Of a stretch of 64,000 nucleotides of DNA, positions 43,543 to 51,949 are shown piece after piece. Under the pieces are notes generated by a model. That model was not told the DNA's origin. It saw nothing but the letters and a program-made list of their open reading frames with translations, and ran no database searches. The stretch covers positions 1 to 64,000 of the forward strand of contig NZ_JAPVLQ010000001.1 of the NCBI RefSeq assembly GCF_027158005.1, given 5' to 3'. Position numbers and translations under genes: made by a program. This stretch comes from Rhodococcus sp. H36-A4. GTDB taxonomy: Bacteria > Actinomycetota > Actinomycetes > Mycobacteriales > Mycobacteriaceae. The first letter of the stretch is position 1, and the number at the start of each line of letters is the position of its first letter.

Positions 43543-45401
43543 CGCGCAGACACCGTGGGCTTCTGCACTCCGGCGTCGTATCCGTCTCGAATGGCCTCCG
43601 CCGCAGAACGAGGCGCGACGCAGTCCCCTATCGTCACTCGCCTCGGACCGTACAAGGAATCGTCAGCAGAGCGATGCGAGCAGTCCACTACCACTGCGCA
43701 TTCGATCTTGCGACGCTGCCCGGTATGTATGTCCTCGACCTCGGCGCCGCCGTCGCCGACACGCAGAATTCGGGACAATAGATGACGCTGGACGCCCGCG
43801 CGCTGCAGCCGAACGTTGGCCGGAGCGAGGTCACCGGACAAGGAAAGGTGTCGACCGATGGTCTGATCGACAGTCACCACGGAAACGTCTTTACCGTCCT
43901 GTGCAAAACGCTCTGCAAGTGCGACAGCCACGGGACCACCGACCGGATCCCACACGACAACGGGCCCCTCGTCGAGTGCTGCACCGCCCAGAACAGCGCC
44001 GGAATCGAGGTAATGCACGCCTGGTGCCACCTCGAACGATCGCGGACTCGGCACACTGCCGGTTGCTAGGACGACATCCTTTTCTGCCTCGAGATCGCTG
44101 GGTTCGATCTCGATCCCGGTCACGATATCGACCCCGAGATGGACGCACTCGGCGGCGAGCCAGTCTGTCAACGCCTCCCCGATGCTCGTGAGCGAAAACA
44201 GGCCCCCCACTACGGGTTTACGCTCGTACAAGGTGACCGTCCGACCCCGCAGGGCCAATACACGTGCTGCCTCGAGACCAGCGGGGCCACCACCCACCAC
44301 CAGCACCTTGCCTGCACCGTCCGGCTCCGGGTCATCGCCTGCTCGTCCGATGCACGCCACGGTCGGGTTACGCGGATCCCGAACCAGACAACTCTGATTG
44401 CACAGAATGCACGGCCGCGGGCTCGCACCGGCTCGCGACTTCGATACCAAATCGGGATCGGCAATCAACGCGCGTGTCATCTCGACGATGTCGGCAACGC
44501 CCTCGGAGAGTGCGGCATCGGCCATCACCGTATCGACGATGCTGCCTTGCAGAACAACGGGAACCACGGCGTCGACGGAGTCGGATACCGATCGGCACAG
44601 GTCGCGGTTGAACCCAGGCTCGGTGTGGAAGTCCGGGCGATAGGAGGACATGTCCATCGCCCCACCTCGAACGACGGTAAGCAGATCCAGGTCCGGCGCG
44701 ATCTCGCGGGCGATGTCGGCACCGATCGCGGGAGTGATACCCGCCCACGGCGCTCCCTCGTCACAACTCAGCCGCAGCGCAAGGATGCGATCGGGCCCGA
44801 GCTCGGCCCGCACTACAGCAATCACGTTTCGTACGAACAGCATTCGGTCGGTACCGAATTCGTCTTCTCGTAGATTGGTCAGGCCGGAGAGGAACTGCCG
44901 TATCAAGCTCGACGGGCCTGCATCGAGTTCGACGCCGTCGACGTCTGCATCGACAGCAACGCGCGCAGCGGCAGCGAATCCATCCACCGCGGCACGGATG
45001 TGTTCCGGTTCCATCGCCATCGGCAACTCACGCGAAGCCACGTCGGCGACGTGCGAGGGCCCCCACAGTGCCTCCCGCGAGTACGCGGTCGAACCTTGGG
45101 ACCCGGTGTGAGTGAGACCTGCCAGGACGAGCGTTCCGTTCGGTCTGCACGCATCGACGACAGCCTGCCAACCCGGCCCGCACTCCGATGCCAGAGGCGC
45201 TCGCTCGTAAGGCCAGTCCGACCGATGCACCGACGCATTCTCGGTGACGATGATCCCGACGCCCGCCCTACGGCGGTAATACTCGACCAGTTCTGGCGAG
45301 AAAGCCCGTCCATCGGCCAGATTGGTAGCGTGCGGACCGAACATCACGCGACTGGCAGCCGACCGCCCACCGAGGACGATCGGCTCCGTCAGCAGAGTCA
45401 C
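43539..45401 (-). CDS. Mycofactocin-system FadH/OYE-family oxidoreductase (first of two)
   Basis: About 620 residues, paralogous to the next gene and with the same layout: FMN barrel (VLAGLTHTGSQGSTAYSREA, VELDAGPSSLIRQFL), cysteine cluster (CILCNQSCLVRDPRNPTVAC) and FAD/NAD domains (VLVVGGGPAGLEAARVLALRG). The start is uncertain. GTG at 45401 (MTLLTEPIVLGGR) matches how the family begins and lies just after the mftD stop. In-frame TTG at 45419 or GTG at 45416 would overlap mftD by up to 14 bases. It is less similar to FadH at the active site than its partner: NLREDEFGTDR stands where the partner has NHRTDEYGGNLEGR. Confidence 0.86.
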   Translation of the reverse strand: MTLLTEPIVLGGRSAASRVMFGPHATNLADGRAFSPELVEYYRRRAGVGIIVTENASVHRSDWPYERAPLASECGPGWQAVVDACRPNGTLVLAGLTHTGSQGSTAYSREALWGPSHVADVASRELPMAMEPEHIRAAVDGFAAAARVAVDADVDGVELDAGPSSLIRQFLSGLTNLREDEFGTDRMLFVRNVIAVVRAELGPDRILALRLSCDEGAPWAGITPAIGADIAREIAPDLDLLTVVRGGAMDMSSYRPDFHTEPGFNRDLCRSVSDSVDAVVPVVLQGSIVDTVMADAALSEGVADIVEMTRALIADPDLVSKSRAGASPRPCILCNQSCLVRDPRNPTVACIGRAGDDPEPDGAGKVLVVGGGPAGLEAARVLALRGRTVTLYERKPVVGGLFSLTSIGEALTDWLAAECVHLGVDIVTGIEIEPSDLEAEKDVVLATGSVPSPRSFEVAPGVHYLDSGAVLGGAALDEGPVVVWDPVGGPVAVALAERFAQDGKDVSVVTVDQTIGRHLSLSGDLAPANVRLQRAGVQRHLLSRILRVGDGGAEVEDIHTGQRRKIECAVVVDCSHRSADDSLYGPRRVTIGDCVAPRSAAEAIRDGYDAGVQKPTVSAR

Positions 45402-45405
45402 CTCT

Positions 45406-46584
45406 CTACTCTGCACCAAGCTTTCGGTCGAACCCCAACGGCATGACCACGTCGGACGCAGTCAGGTCATGGATCGAGGAGTGACCGAGTCCGAGAACAG
45501 CAGAGTCGACGCCGCCCCGCAAAATATCGAGAACGTTCTCCACTCCGGCCTGACCGTTCGCCGAAAGACCCCACAGGTACGCCCGGCCGATCATGACAGC
45601 ACGAGCACCGAGCGCGATTGCCTTGACGACGTCACTACCGCGACGGATGCCGCCGTCGAGAGTGATCTCGATCTGGTCGCCCACTGCCTCGGCGATCGCA
45701 GGCAGCGCGCGGATCGGCGCGGGAGTGCCATCGAGATTGTTGCCACCATGGTTGGACACCGAGATGGCGGTGACTCCGGCGTCGACTGCCTTCTTGGCGT
45801 CGTCTACGCGCATGACTCCCTTGAGCATGAACGGCCCGCCCCACTGCTCACGTAGCCAGGCGACGTCCTCCCAGGTCGGCAACGGGGTGCCCATCCACTC
45901 GCCGTACGCACCGAAAAATGTGGGCGCAGTGCCCCCGGGTGGGGTCAGGTTCGGCGTCGACAGGTCAGGGATCTTCCCGGTTTTCGCGAACTCCCACAAC
46001 CACTTCGGCCGGGTGATTCCTTCGGGTGCGAACTGCCACATCGCCTTGAGGTCCATCTTTTCCGGGATCGACGGACTGCCCCAGTCGCGCCCGTTGGAGA
46101 ACGACCAGTCCAGCGTCATGATCAGCCCGACCGCGCCGGCCGCACGTGCCCGCTCCATGCGCTGAAGCAGAACCTCCCGAGAGCCGACCCAATACATCTG
46201 GAAGAACGTCTGCGGGTTCACTGCCGCGACCTCTTCGATGGATTTGCTCGCAAAAGAGGACAACCCGACCGGGATTCCGCGAGCAGCTGCGGCACGGGCC
46301 ACAGCGACCTCGCCTTCCGGGTGCACGGCCTGCACACCCGTCGGCGAGATCATGACCGGAAACGAGAGTGGTTGTCCCATGACCGTTGTCGACAGATCAC
46401 GTTTGTCCGACAATCCGGCAACATGCGGCGCGAAGCCGAGCTCACCGAATGCCGCCGTATTGTCGTCGACGGTGATGCCCCGCTCCGAGCCCGCCACCAG
46501 TGCGGCGTACACGGACTTCGGAAGACGTTTCTTGGCACGCCGTTGCGCCTCGGCAACGGTCTCGAACCACTCACTCTTGGCCAT
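45406..46584 (-). CDS. mftD: Premycofactocin synthase MftD (FMN alpha-hydroxyacid oxidase family)
   Basis: A 392-residue FMN enzyme of the lactate-dehydrogenase/glycolate-oxidase family. In mycofactocin synthesis it oxidatively deaminates the released dipeptide product to give premycofactocin, the redox-active core. FMN-binding SPTGVQAVHPEGE is at 80-92, Lys255 lies in PFMLKGVMRVDDA, and the catalytic His279 lies in SVSNHGGNNLDGTPAP. The gene begins 12 bases after mftC and is followed directly by the FadH/OYE genes, so it is co-transcribed with mftA-B-C. Confidence 0.95.
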   Translation of the reverse strand: MAKSEWFETVAEAQRRAKKRLPKSVYAALVAGSERGITVDDNTAAFGELGFAPHVAGLSDKRDLSTTVMGQPLSFPVMISPTGVQAVHPEGEVAVARAAAARGIPVGLSSFASKSIEEVAAVNPQTFFQMYWVGSREVLLQRMERARAAGAVGLIMTLDWSFSNGRDWGSPSIPEKMDLKAMWQFAPEGITRPKWLWEFAKTGKIPDLSTPNLTPPGGTAPTFFGAYGEWMGTPLPTWEDVAWLREQWGGPFMLKGVMRVDDAKKAVDAGVTAISVSNHGGNNLDGTPAPIRALPAIAEAVGDQIEITLDGGIRRGSDVVKAIALGARAVMIGRAYLWGLSANGQAGVENVLDILRGGVDSAVLGLGHSSIHDLTASDVVMPLGFDRKLGAE

Positions 46585-46596
46585 AGCTATATGTTC

Positions 46597-47847
46597 CTAT
46601 TCCATTCCTGCGAGAGGATTCTCGTCGCAGATCTTGGCCGGTGGCCGCATCATCAATGTGAGCGGAACCGACGCTCTCGGTGTCTTACGCTGCCCGGTAC
46701 GGGAGTGGTCGACGCTGGACTTGGGGATTTCCCCCGCCGCCGCCAACGCCATCTCGCCGTTGCCGATCACGCATTCGGGGTCAGGGCCGTCCATGGGGAG
46801 GCCGGTAAAGAACTTCGCTGCCATGCAGCCACCGCGGCACGAATCGAAATGTGCGCACTTGGTACATGCGCCGGAGGTTTGTGGGGACCGCAGTTCCTGG
46901 AACAATTCGGACGTCTGCCATACAGTTTGGAAACCGCCCATAGCCGCAGATGTCGCTGTCGCGGGACGAGCATCGCGGACGATGTTTCCGGCGAGAAAGT
47001 TCTCGTGGATAGCGAACGGGCAGGCATAGACGTCGCCGATCGGATCGATCAAGCACACCACTCGCCCAGCGCCGCACAGGTTCAAGCCTGGTAGCGCGTC
47101 GCCGAAGGCCGAGAGGTGAAAGAAAGAGTCTCCGGTCAATACGCCCTCGCCGTTCGCGACCAGCCAGTCGTACAGCTCTCGCTGCTGGCCGGCCGTGGGA
47201 TGCAGATCGTCCCACACATCGGCGCCACGTCCCGACGGGCGTAGCCGCGTGATCCGAAGCGTCGCACCGTATTTGTCCGCCAGCGCCTTGAATGTATCGA
47301 GCTGCGACACGTTGTGGCGGGTGACGACTACAGAGATCTTCGCGTCTTTGAACCCCGCCTCCTGCAGATTCTCGAGGGCGCGGATCGCCATGTCGAAGGA
47401 TCCGGGCCCGCGAACTGCATCGTTGACCTCTGCAGTGGCGCCGTCGATGGAAATCTGCACATCGACGTAGTCGGATGCGGCCAGGCGGGCAGCGACCTTC
47501 TTGTCGATCTTGACGCCGTTGGTGGAGAACTTGACGCCGACCTGATGGGCCGTCGCGTAGTCCACGAGTTCCCAGAAATCGCTTCGAACCGTCGGCTCAC
47601 CGCCACCGATATTGACGTAGAAGACCTGCATCTTCTGCAACTCGTCGATGATCGACTTGCACTGCTCGGTCGAGAGCTCGTTGGGATCACGCCGGCCGGA
47701 TGAGGACAGGCAGTGAACACAAGACAGGTTGCAGGCGTAAGTCAGTTCCCACGTCAGACAGATGGGTGCGTCGAGTCCGAGTTCGAACTGATCGACCAGT
47801 TTGCCGACCGCAGGCGGTGGCGCAGGCCTTTCAAGCATGGAGGTCAT
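46597..47847 (-). CDS. mftC: Mycofactocin radical SAM maturase MftC
   Basis: A 416-residue radical SAM/SPASM protein that decarboxylates the C-terminal tyrosine of MftA and cross-links it to the preceding valine. The SAM-cluster cysteines are 39, 43 and 46 (CNLSCVHC). The SPASM cysteines are seen in CGAGRVVCLIDPIGDVYACPF-type spacing and in CTKCAHFDSCRGGCMAA. The ATG at 47847 follows GAGGA with a suitable spacer. The C-terminal 60 residues after the last cysteine are the variable MftC tail. An 85-base gap separates it from mftB. Confidence 0.96.
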   Translation of the reverse strand: MTSMLERPAPPPAVGKLVDQFELGLDAPICLTWELTYACNLSCVHCLSSSGRRDPNELSTEQCKSIIDELQKMQVFYVNIGGGEPTVRSDFWELVDYATAHQVGVKFSTNGVKIDKKVAARLAASDYVDVQISIDGATAEVNDAVRGPGSFDMAIRALENLQEAGFKDAKISVVVTRHNVSQLDTFKALADKYGATLRITRLRPSGRGADVWDDLHPTAGQQRELYDWLVANGEGVLTGDSFFHLSAFGDALPGLNLCGAGRVVCLIDPIGDVYACPFAIHENFLAGNIVRDARPATATSAAMGGFQTVWQTSELFQELRSPQTSGACTKCAHFDSCRGGCMAAKFFTGLPMDGPDPECVIGNGEMALAAAGEIPKSSVDHSRTGQRKTPRASVPLTLMMRPPAKICDENPLAGME

Positions 47848-47932
47848 CGGGTTGTCCTCTTCGGTATGGGTGTGGCGAGACGATGGAAGGGGCTGCTTCC
47901 GGCGTGCTCGAGTTCTCTGGTGAGTGCGGCGA

Positions 47933-48235
47933 TCAGGCGTCGATACGGACGAGCATGTGCGAACCGACCAGTGTCGCGAGGGCGCGCGTGTACTGGGGCA
48001 GTGCCGATTCTGCGATTCCTGCAGCCATGATCGCGGACCGCAGGTCAGAATGATCGGGTAACGATTCGATGATCGTCACGATCGTCCGGTTCTTGAGAAA
48101 AGAGAGTTTGCGTGTCCCGAAGTGGTAGAGTAGCGCCCCGAACGACTCGGGACGCAGCGCCACCTGCGGGTGAAGAGCCCATCGAGCATCCAGGTCCAGT
48201 GCAGCTTCCTGGGACGACTTCACGGGTGCGGACAT
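47933..48235 (-). CDS. mftB: Mycofactocin RRE chaperone MftB
   Basis: A 100-residue protein of the PqqD-like RiPP recognition element type, which binds the MftA leader and delivers it to MftC. The core WALHPQVALRPESFGALLYHFGTRKLSFLKN, read from about residue 20, is the characteristic beta-winged fold start (shown here only in part: RPESFGALLYHFGTRKLSFL). The ATG is one base after the mftA stop (TGACATG), so translation is coupled to that of the precursor. Confidence 0.94.
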   Translation of the reverse strand: MSAPVKSSQEAALDLDARWALHPQVALRPESFGALLYHFGTRKLSFLKNRTIVTIIESLPDHSDLRSAIMAAGIAESALPQYTRALATLVGSHMLVRIDA

Positions 48236-48236
48236 G

Positions 48237-48350
48237 TCAGTAGACGCCGCACATACCGTCGATGGAAACCTCTTCGACGAGGGATTCTTCGACGAGGTCG
48301 GTCTCGATCACTGCAGCGTTGACAACGTCGGTCTTAGAATTCTGGGACAT
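48237..48350 (-). CDS. mftA: Mycofactocin precursor peptide MftA (37 aa)
   Basis: A 37-codon gene. The product begins [14 protein letters not shown], has an acidic leader ([14 protein letters not shown]) and ends IDGMCGVY, the conserved MftA C terminus. The last two residues, Val-Tyr, are the part turned into the cofactor. The ATG at 48350 follows GGAGG (48356-48360 on this strand) with good spacing. It is the first gene of the mftA-B-C-D unit and is transcribed away from mftR. Confidence 0.96.
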   Translation of the reverse strand: MSQNSKTDVVNAAVIETDLVEESLVEEVSIDGMCGVY

Positions 48351-48461
48351 CGCTTACCTCCAGGTGAAAATATGTGGATCCGCCACACCCGGTGCTGGAC
48401 GTGACTTGGTTCACTACAATAATGGCATCGAGTGCAGAATGACACCAATCGGAGAGAAAAA
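48351..48461. promoter_or_regulatory. Divergent mftA-mftR promoter region with two inverted repeats
   Basis: 111 bases between the mftA and mftR starts. TGTGG-atccg-CCACA (48373-48387) and GTGA-cttggt-TCAC (48401-48414) are inverted repeats. The second lies directly before TACAAT (48415-48420), a likely -10 box for mftR. MftR is a TetR-type regulator that controls the locus in mycobacteria, so one of these may be its site. The assignment is inferred from position only. Confidence 0.45.
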
Positions 48462-49100
48462 GTGGAAAGTCGTACGAAACCGTCCAGCCGGGTAGGTCGA
48501 CGCCCATCCACAACGAGGGGTGAGATCAGCGATCTCGGCATCGAGCTCTTCGCTCGGAACGGATTCGACGAGACCAGCGTGGACGAGATCGCCGAAGCCG
48601 CCGGCATCGCGCGCCGCACGTTCTTTCGATATTTCCCATCCAAGAACGCCGTTCCGTGGGGGGACTTCGACGAACAACTCGGTGCACTTCGCAGCCTTCT
48701 TGCTGCACTTCCCCATGACATCTTGCTGGCCGACGGAATTCGCTCTGCACTTCTACATTTCAACACTTTCCCCGAGGCCGAACGCGCGGTCCACCGCCAA
48801 CGCATGGAGCTGATTCTGCGAAATCCTGCGCTCCAGGGTTACTCGATGCTCATGTACGAGGGCTGGCGGGGTGTCATCACCGAATACGTGGCGGCGCGAA
48901 CGGATTCGAACGCAAGCGATCACTTTCCCCGAACGGTTGGCTGGCTGGTTCTCGGTGTGGCAATGTCTGCATACGAGCAGTGGCTCACCGATGACACACT
49001 CGACCTCGCCGAGCTTCTGTCCGACGGCACCAGAACGCTGTATTCCGGTATTCCCAGCACTCCGACGGCTTCGATCACTTACGCGAAAGAATCGACATGA
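48462..49100 (+). CDS. mftR: Mycofactocin system TetR-family regulator MftR
   Basis: A 212-residue TetR protein divergent from mftA. The helix-turn-helix is at about residues 25-70 (ELFARNGFDETSVDEIAEAA, then GIARRTFFRYFPSKNAVPWG). MftR is known as an acyl-CoA-responsive repressor of the mft genes. The GTG start at 48462 is preceded by GGAGAG and a five-base A-rich spacer, better than the in-frame GTG ten codons upstream. Its stop overlaps the mftM start. Confidence 0.92.
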   Translation: MESRTKPSSRVGRRPSTTRGEISDLGIELFARNGFDETSVDEIAEAAGIARRTFFRYFPSKNAVPWGDFDEQLGALRSLLAALPHDILLADGIRSALLHFNTFPEAERAVHRQRMELILRNPALQGYSMLMYEGWRGVITEYVAARTDSNASDHFPRTVGWLVLGVAMSAYEQWLTDDTLDLAELLSDGTRTLYSGIPSTPTASITYAKEST

Positions 49101-49933
49101 CCGAACTAGACGCCCTCGCGCCCAGCGTTCCCGGTTCGTGGACTCACGAAAATACGACCGTCACGTTCACTCCGCGGGCAGCCCCCGGACACATCGGTGT
49201 GACGCGCCACGGCGCCGCGGTGGATGTCCGCCACGGCCTGAGCTCGAGGGACATCGGCGAAAGACTCGTCCGGGAGATCACCGCACATGCAGTCGACGCC
49301 GAACTGTCTCAGCGGGAGTTCGAGCTGGTGATGGTCGGCCTCGTTCGCTCGACAGTTGCCGATCCGGTCGAAGCATGGGCCACGTATTACCGAAACTCGC
49401 TCGACGAATTGCTGTCGGGAGTTGCGGATTTCGCATCCATTCACGAGCGCGCAGAACACTTGGTGATCGGTTCGGTTCTGGATCTGGGTTCGTGTTTCGG
49501 ATTCTTCCCACTCCGCCTTGCGTTGAGCGGACATACTGTGACGGCGACCGATCTGTCGGCCGGCACCATGCGCCTACTCGATACAGTCGCGCCGCACCTC
49601 GGCGTCACCATCGAGACACTGATCTGTGACGCAGCCGATGTCCCACTCGCGGACAACAGCGTCGACACGGTGACGGCCTTGCACCTCCTCGAGCACGTGG
49701 ACGCAGATACCGGCACGCGGATCATCGAAGAGGCCTTACGCATCGCACGGACCAGAGTGGTCATCGCTGTACCTTTCGAAGACGTGGCCACCGCATGCCA
49801 TGGCCACGTCCGCACCTTCGACGAGGCAGCCTTGATCGAACTAGGGCGATCTACCCATACCGACTTCGACGTTGCCGAATTCCACGGCGGGTGGCTGGTT
49901 CTGAACAAAGCACCCGTTTTGCTTCCGGTATGA
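49097..49933 (+). CDS. mftM: Mycofactocin oligosaccharide methyltransferase MftM
   Basis: A 278-residue SAM-dependent methyltransferase. Motif I is at about 125-135 (SVLDLGSCFGFF), followed by TATDLSAGTMRLLD and the post-motif ALHLLEHVDADTG. The position after mftR with a 4-base overlap (ATGA, 49097-49100) fits MftM, which methylates a glucose of the mycofactocin chain. The N-terminal 110 residues, with VSxR-like HGAAVDVRHGLSSRDIGE, are not part of the catalytic fold. It converges with mnoR after a 22-base gap. Confidence 0.87.
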   Translation: MTELDALAPSVPGSWTHENTTVTFTPRAAPGHIGVTRHGAAVDVRHGLSSRDIGERLVREITAHAVDAELSQREFELVMVGLVRSTVADPVEAWATYYRNSLDELLSGVADFASIHERAEHLVIGSVLDLGSCFGFFPLRLALSGHTVTATDLSAGTMRLLDTVAPHLGVTIETLICDAADVPLADNSVDTVTALHLLEHVDADTGTRIIEEALRIARTRVVIAVPFEDVATACHGHVRTFDEAALIELGRSTHTDFDVAEFHGGWLVLNKAPVLLPV

Positions 49934-49955
49934 GCCGAAGCATCGCACCGAAACC

Positions 49956-50606
49956 TCAAATCAGCCCTTGCTTGCTCGCGGCATAGACCGCCTCGGCTCG
50001 ACGGCTGACACCGAGTTTGCGCATCAGGTTGCTGACGTGAAATTTGACCGTCGTCGCCGAGATGAACAGCTTGGTGCCGATACTGTTGTTGGACAGTCCA
50101 GTTGCCAGCAGGCGCAGAACCTCGAGTTCACGATCGGTCAGCCTCCCGACGCTCGAGCCTTGCCCGTTGAGAGATCGAACGACTGCAGACGCACTCCGGG
50201 AATCGAACGCACTCTCACCTCGTGACACCGCGCGGATGGCACGAACGAGCTCGGTGGTGTCGACATCTTTGACAACATATCCTCGTGCGCCCGCGTGCAC
50301 TGCCTCCACGACCAGTCGGTCGTCGAGGAAGGTGGTCAACACCAGAAGACCGATGCCGGGGTGTGCGCCCGACAGCTGCGCACACAGCGCGAGGCCCTCG
50401 TAGTCCGAACTCGCAGACAATTTAAGATCCATCAGCACGATGTCCGGTTTCACCCGATCCACCACCGCCAGACCCTCACCCCGCGACGACGCTTCCCCGA
50501 CGATGGTCAGATCCAGTTCACGTTCCAACACGGACCTGAGGCCGTCGCGCAGAATGGCGTGATCGTCGACCAGGACGATACGAACGACGTCGGTATGTGC
50601 GGTCAC
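49956..50606 (-). CDS. mnoR: LuxR/NarL-family response regulator, MnoR-like
   Basis: A 216-residue two-component response regulator. The receiver domain has acidic residues 14 and 15, phospho-acceptor Asp60 (IVLMDLKL) and Lys113. The C-terminal LuxR helix-turn-helix is at about 153-212 (LTDRELEVLRLLATGLSNNS). The GTG start overlaps the kinase stop (GTGA). The order adh-kinase-regulator near mno is that of the mycobacterial MnoSR system, which switches on methanol/propanediol dehydrogenase genes. The assignment rests on this context. Confidence 0.88.
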   Translation of the reverse strand: MTAHTDVVRIVLVDDHAILRDGLRSVLERELDLTIVGEASSRGEGLAVVDRVKPDIVLMDLKLSASSDYEGLALCAQLSGAHPGIGLLVLTTFLDDRLVVEAVHAGARGYVVKDVDTTELVRAIRAVSRGESAFDSRSASAVVRSLNGQGSSVGRLTDRELEVLRLLATGLSNNSIGTKLFISATTVKFHVSNLMRKLGVSRRAEAVYAASKQGLI

Positions 50607-51949
50607 GGCTTGCTCACTCTCTCGTACGGGATGCGCGCAGATACGCGTACGCCGCCGATTCGGGCTCTACGAATTTCGAGTGCGCCACCGTGCTCACGCG
50701 CCCGCGCTGCCATGTTCGCCAGGCCTCGGTGTCTGCCGTCGACGTCGTTGTTCTCCGCCATCCGAAGCATCAGGCGTAGGTGCGCGGGATCGCCCTGGCC
50801 GTCATCGGCAATGGACAGTTGAACGTGATCTTCACGGTAGGCCAAACGCAGCGTCGCCCGCGTCGCACCAGCGTGGACGGCGGTGTTGAACAACGCCTCT
50901 CCCGCGATGCGCAGGAGTCCGTGCTCGCACTCGCTACTGAGTTCGAGGGGGGTACCTTCTATCCGCAACGAGACCCGCAGTTCGTCCGGCATGCGCACGA
51001 TCGAGAGTTGTTCGAGCATCTCCGGCAGCGAGGTGCGGTCGGCGTCCTGCGCGTGGTTGAGCGCATAGATCGCCGAACGCAGTTGCTCGACGGCACGCCG
51101 GGTCAACTCCTTCGCCAGATCGAGTCGCTCTCTACGCTCGTCAGCCGGAATGTCGTTGCGGCACAATTCGATTTGCATCCCGGCCGACAGGACCGCCTGT
51201 GTCACACTGTCGTGTAGTTCTCGGGCAATACGATGACGCTCGTCATCGAGAACCTGATGGCGATGAGCTGCGCCCAGTTGGCGTTGCGTCGCTTCGAGTT
51301 CGGCGTTGCGGATCGCCAGGTCGGCTGCTGTCCGGTGTGCCTCGTCGTAGGCACTCTCGGCGCGCTCGAGGAGGACTCTTCGACTCTGGTACAGCGCCGA
51401 GTTCTGCAGTGCGACAGCAGTTTGACTCGCCAGAATGCTCAACACGGCAGAGTCGGTCGCGTCGAGTACGCGGTGGTCGGGTGTCCATGCGGCAAAAGCG
51501 CCGACGACGCCACCGTCGAGCGCGATGGGGACGAATGCGTGATGGGCTGCGATGACGGGGTCACGCCCGTCGCCGATCGTCGCGAGCCTGATCGACTCCA
51601 GGCACTCGACGACGTCCTCGGGCAGTGGTGGGCCTTCTACGTTGTCGACGAGAAATGGGGTGGCGTCAGGGCCGAGAACGAGTCGCCGCGGGCCGGCGTC
51701 GCCCAACGCTCCGTCGGCGAGCGCGAAGACAACCCATTGCGCGCTCAGATGCGCCCTGGCGGCCTCGGCGACTGCGCAGATGAGAGTTTCCGGGCCGTCG
51801 ACGGTGCGCACGAGCGCGCGCGAAATCAGTTCCAATGCGTGCACCACCCGCTCCAGCCGCTCAGCCGCACCGCGATACTGCGGGTAGAACGTGTTCTTCC
51901 CGGACCTCAGGCCTGTCAGTAGCGAGAGATCCGGCTGCGAGGCAGTCAC
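50603..51949 (-). CDS. mnoS: GAF-domain sensor histidine kinase, MnoS-like
   Basis: A 448-residue NarX/LuxR-partner kinase. A GAF domain lies at about 40-185, a linker helix at 190-235, and the HisKA_3 phospho-acceptor His246 in RIARELHDSVTQAVLSAG. The ATP-binding domain follows (LLRIAGEALFNTAVHAGATR, LSIADDGQG, GLANMAARA). No transmembrane segment is visible, so it is a cytoplasmic sensor. The GTG start overlaps the stop of the iron alcohol dehydrogenase gene (GTGA, 51946-51949), which ties sensing to the alcohol oxidation unit. Confidence 0.88.
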   Translation of the reverse strand: MTASQPDLSLLTGLRSGKNTFYPQYRGAAERLERVVHALELISRALVRTVDGPETLICAVAEAARAHLSAQWVVFALADGALGDAGPRRLVLGPDATPFLVDNVEGPPLPEDVVECLESIRLATIGDGRDPVIAAHHAFVPIALDGGVVGAFAAWTPDHRVLDATDSAVLSILASQTAVALQNSALYQSRRVLLERAESAYDEAHRTAADLAIRNAELEATQRQLGAAHRHQVLDDERHRIARELHDSVTQAVLSAGMQIELCRNDIPADERRERLDLAKELTRRAVEQLRSAIYALNHAQDADRTSLPEMLEQLSIVRMPDELRVSLRIEGTPLELSSECEHGLLRIAGEALFNTAVHAGATRATLRLAYREDHVQLSIADDGQGDPAHLRLMLRMAENNDVDGRHRGLANMAARAREHGGALEIRRARIGGVRVSARIPYERVSKP

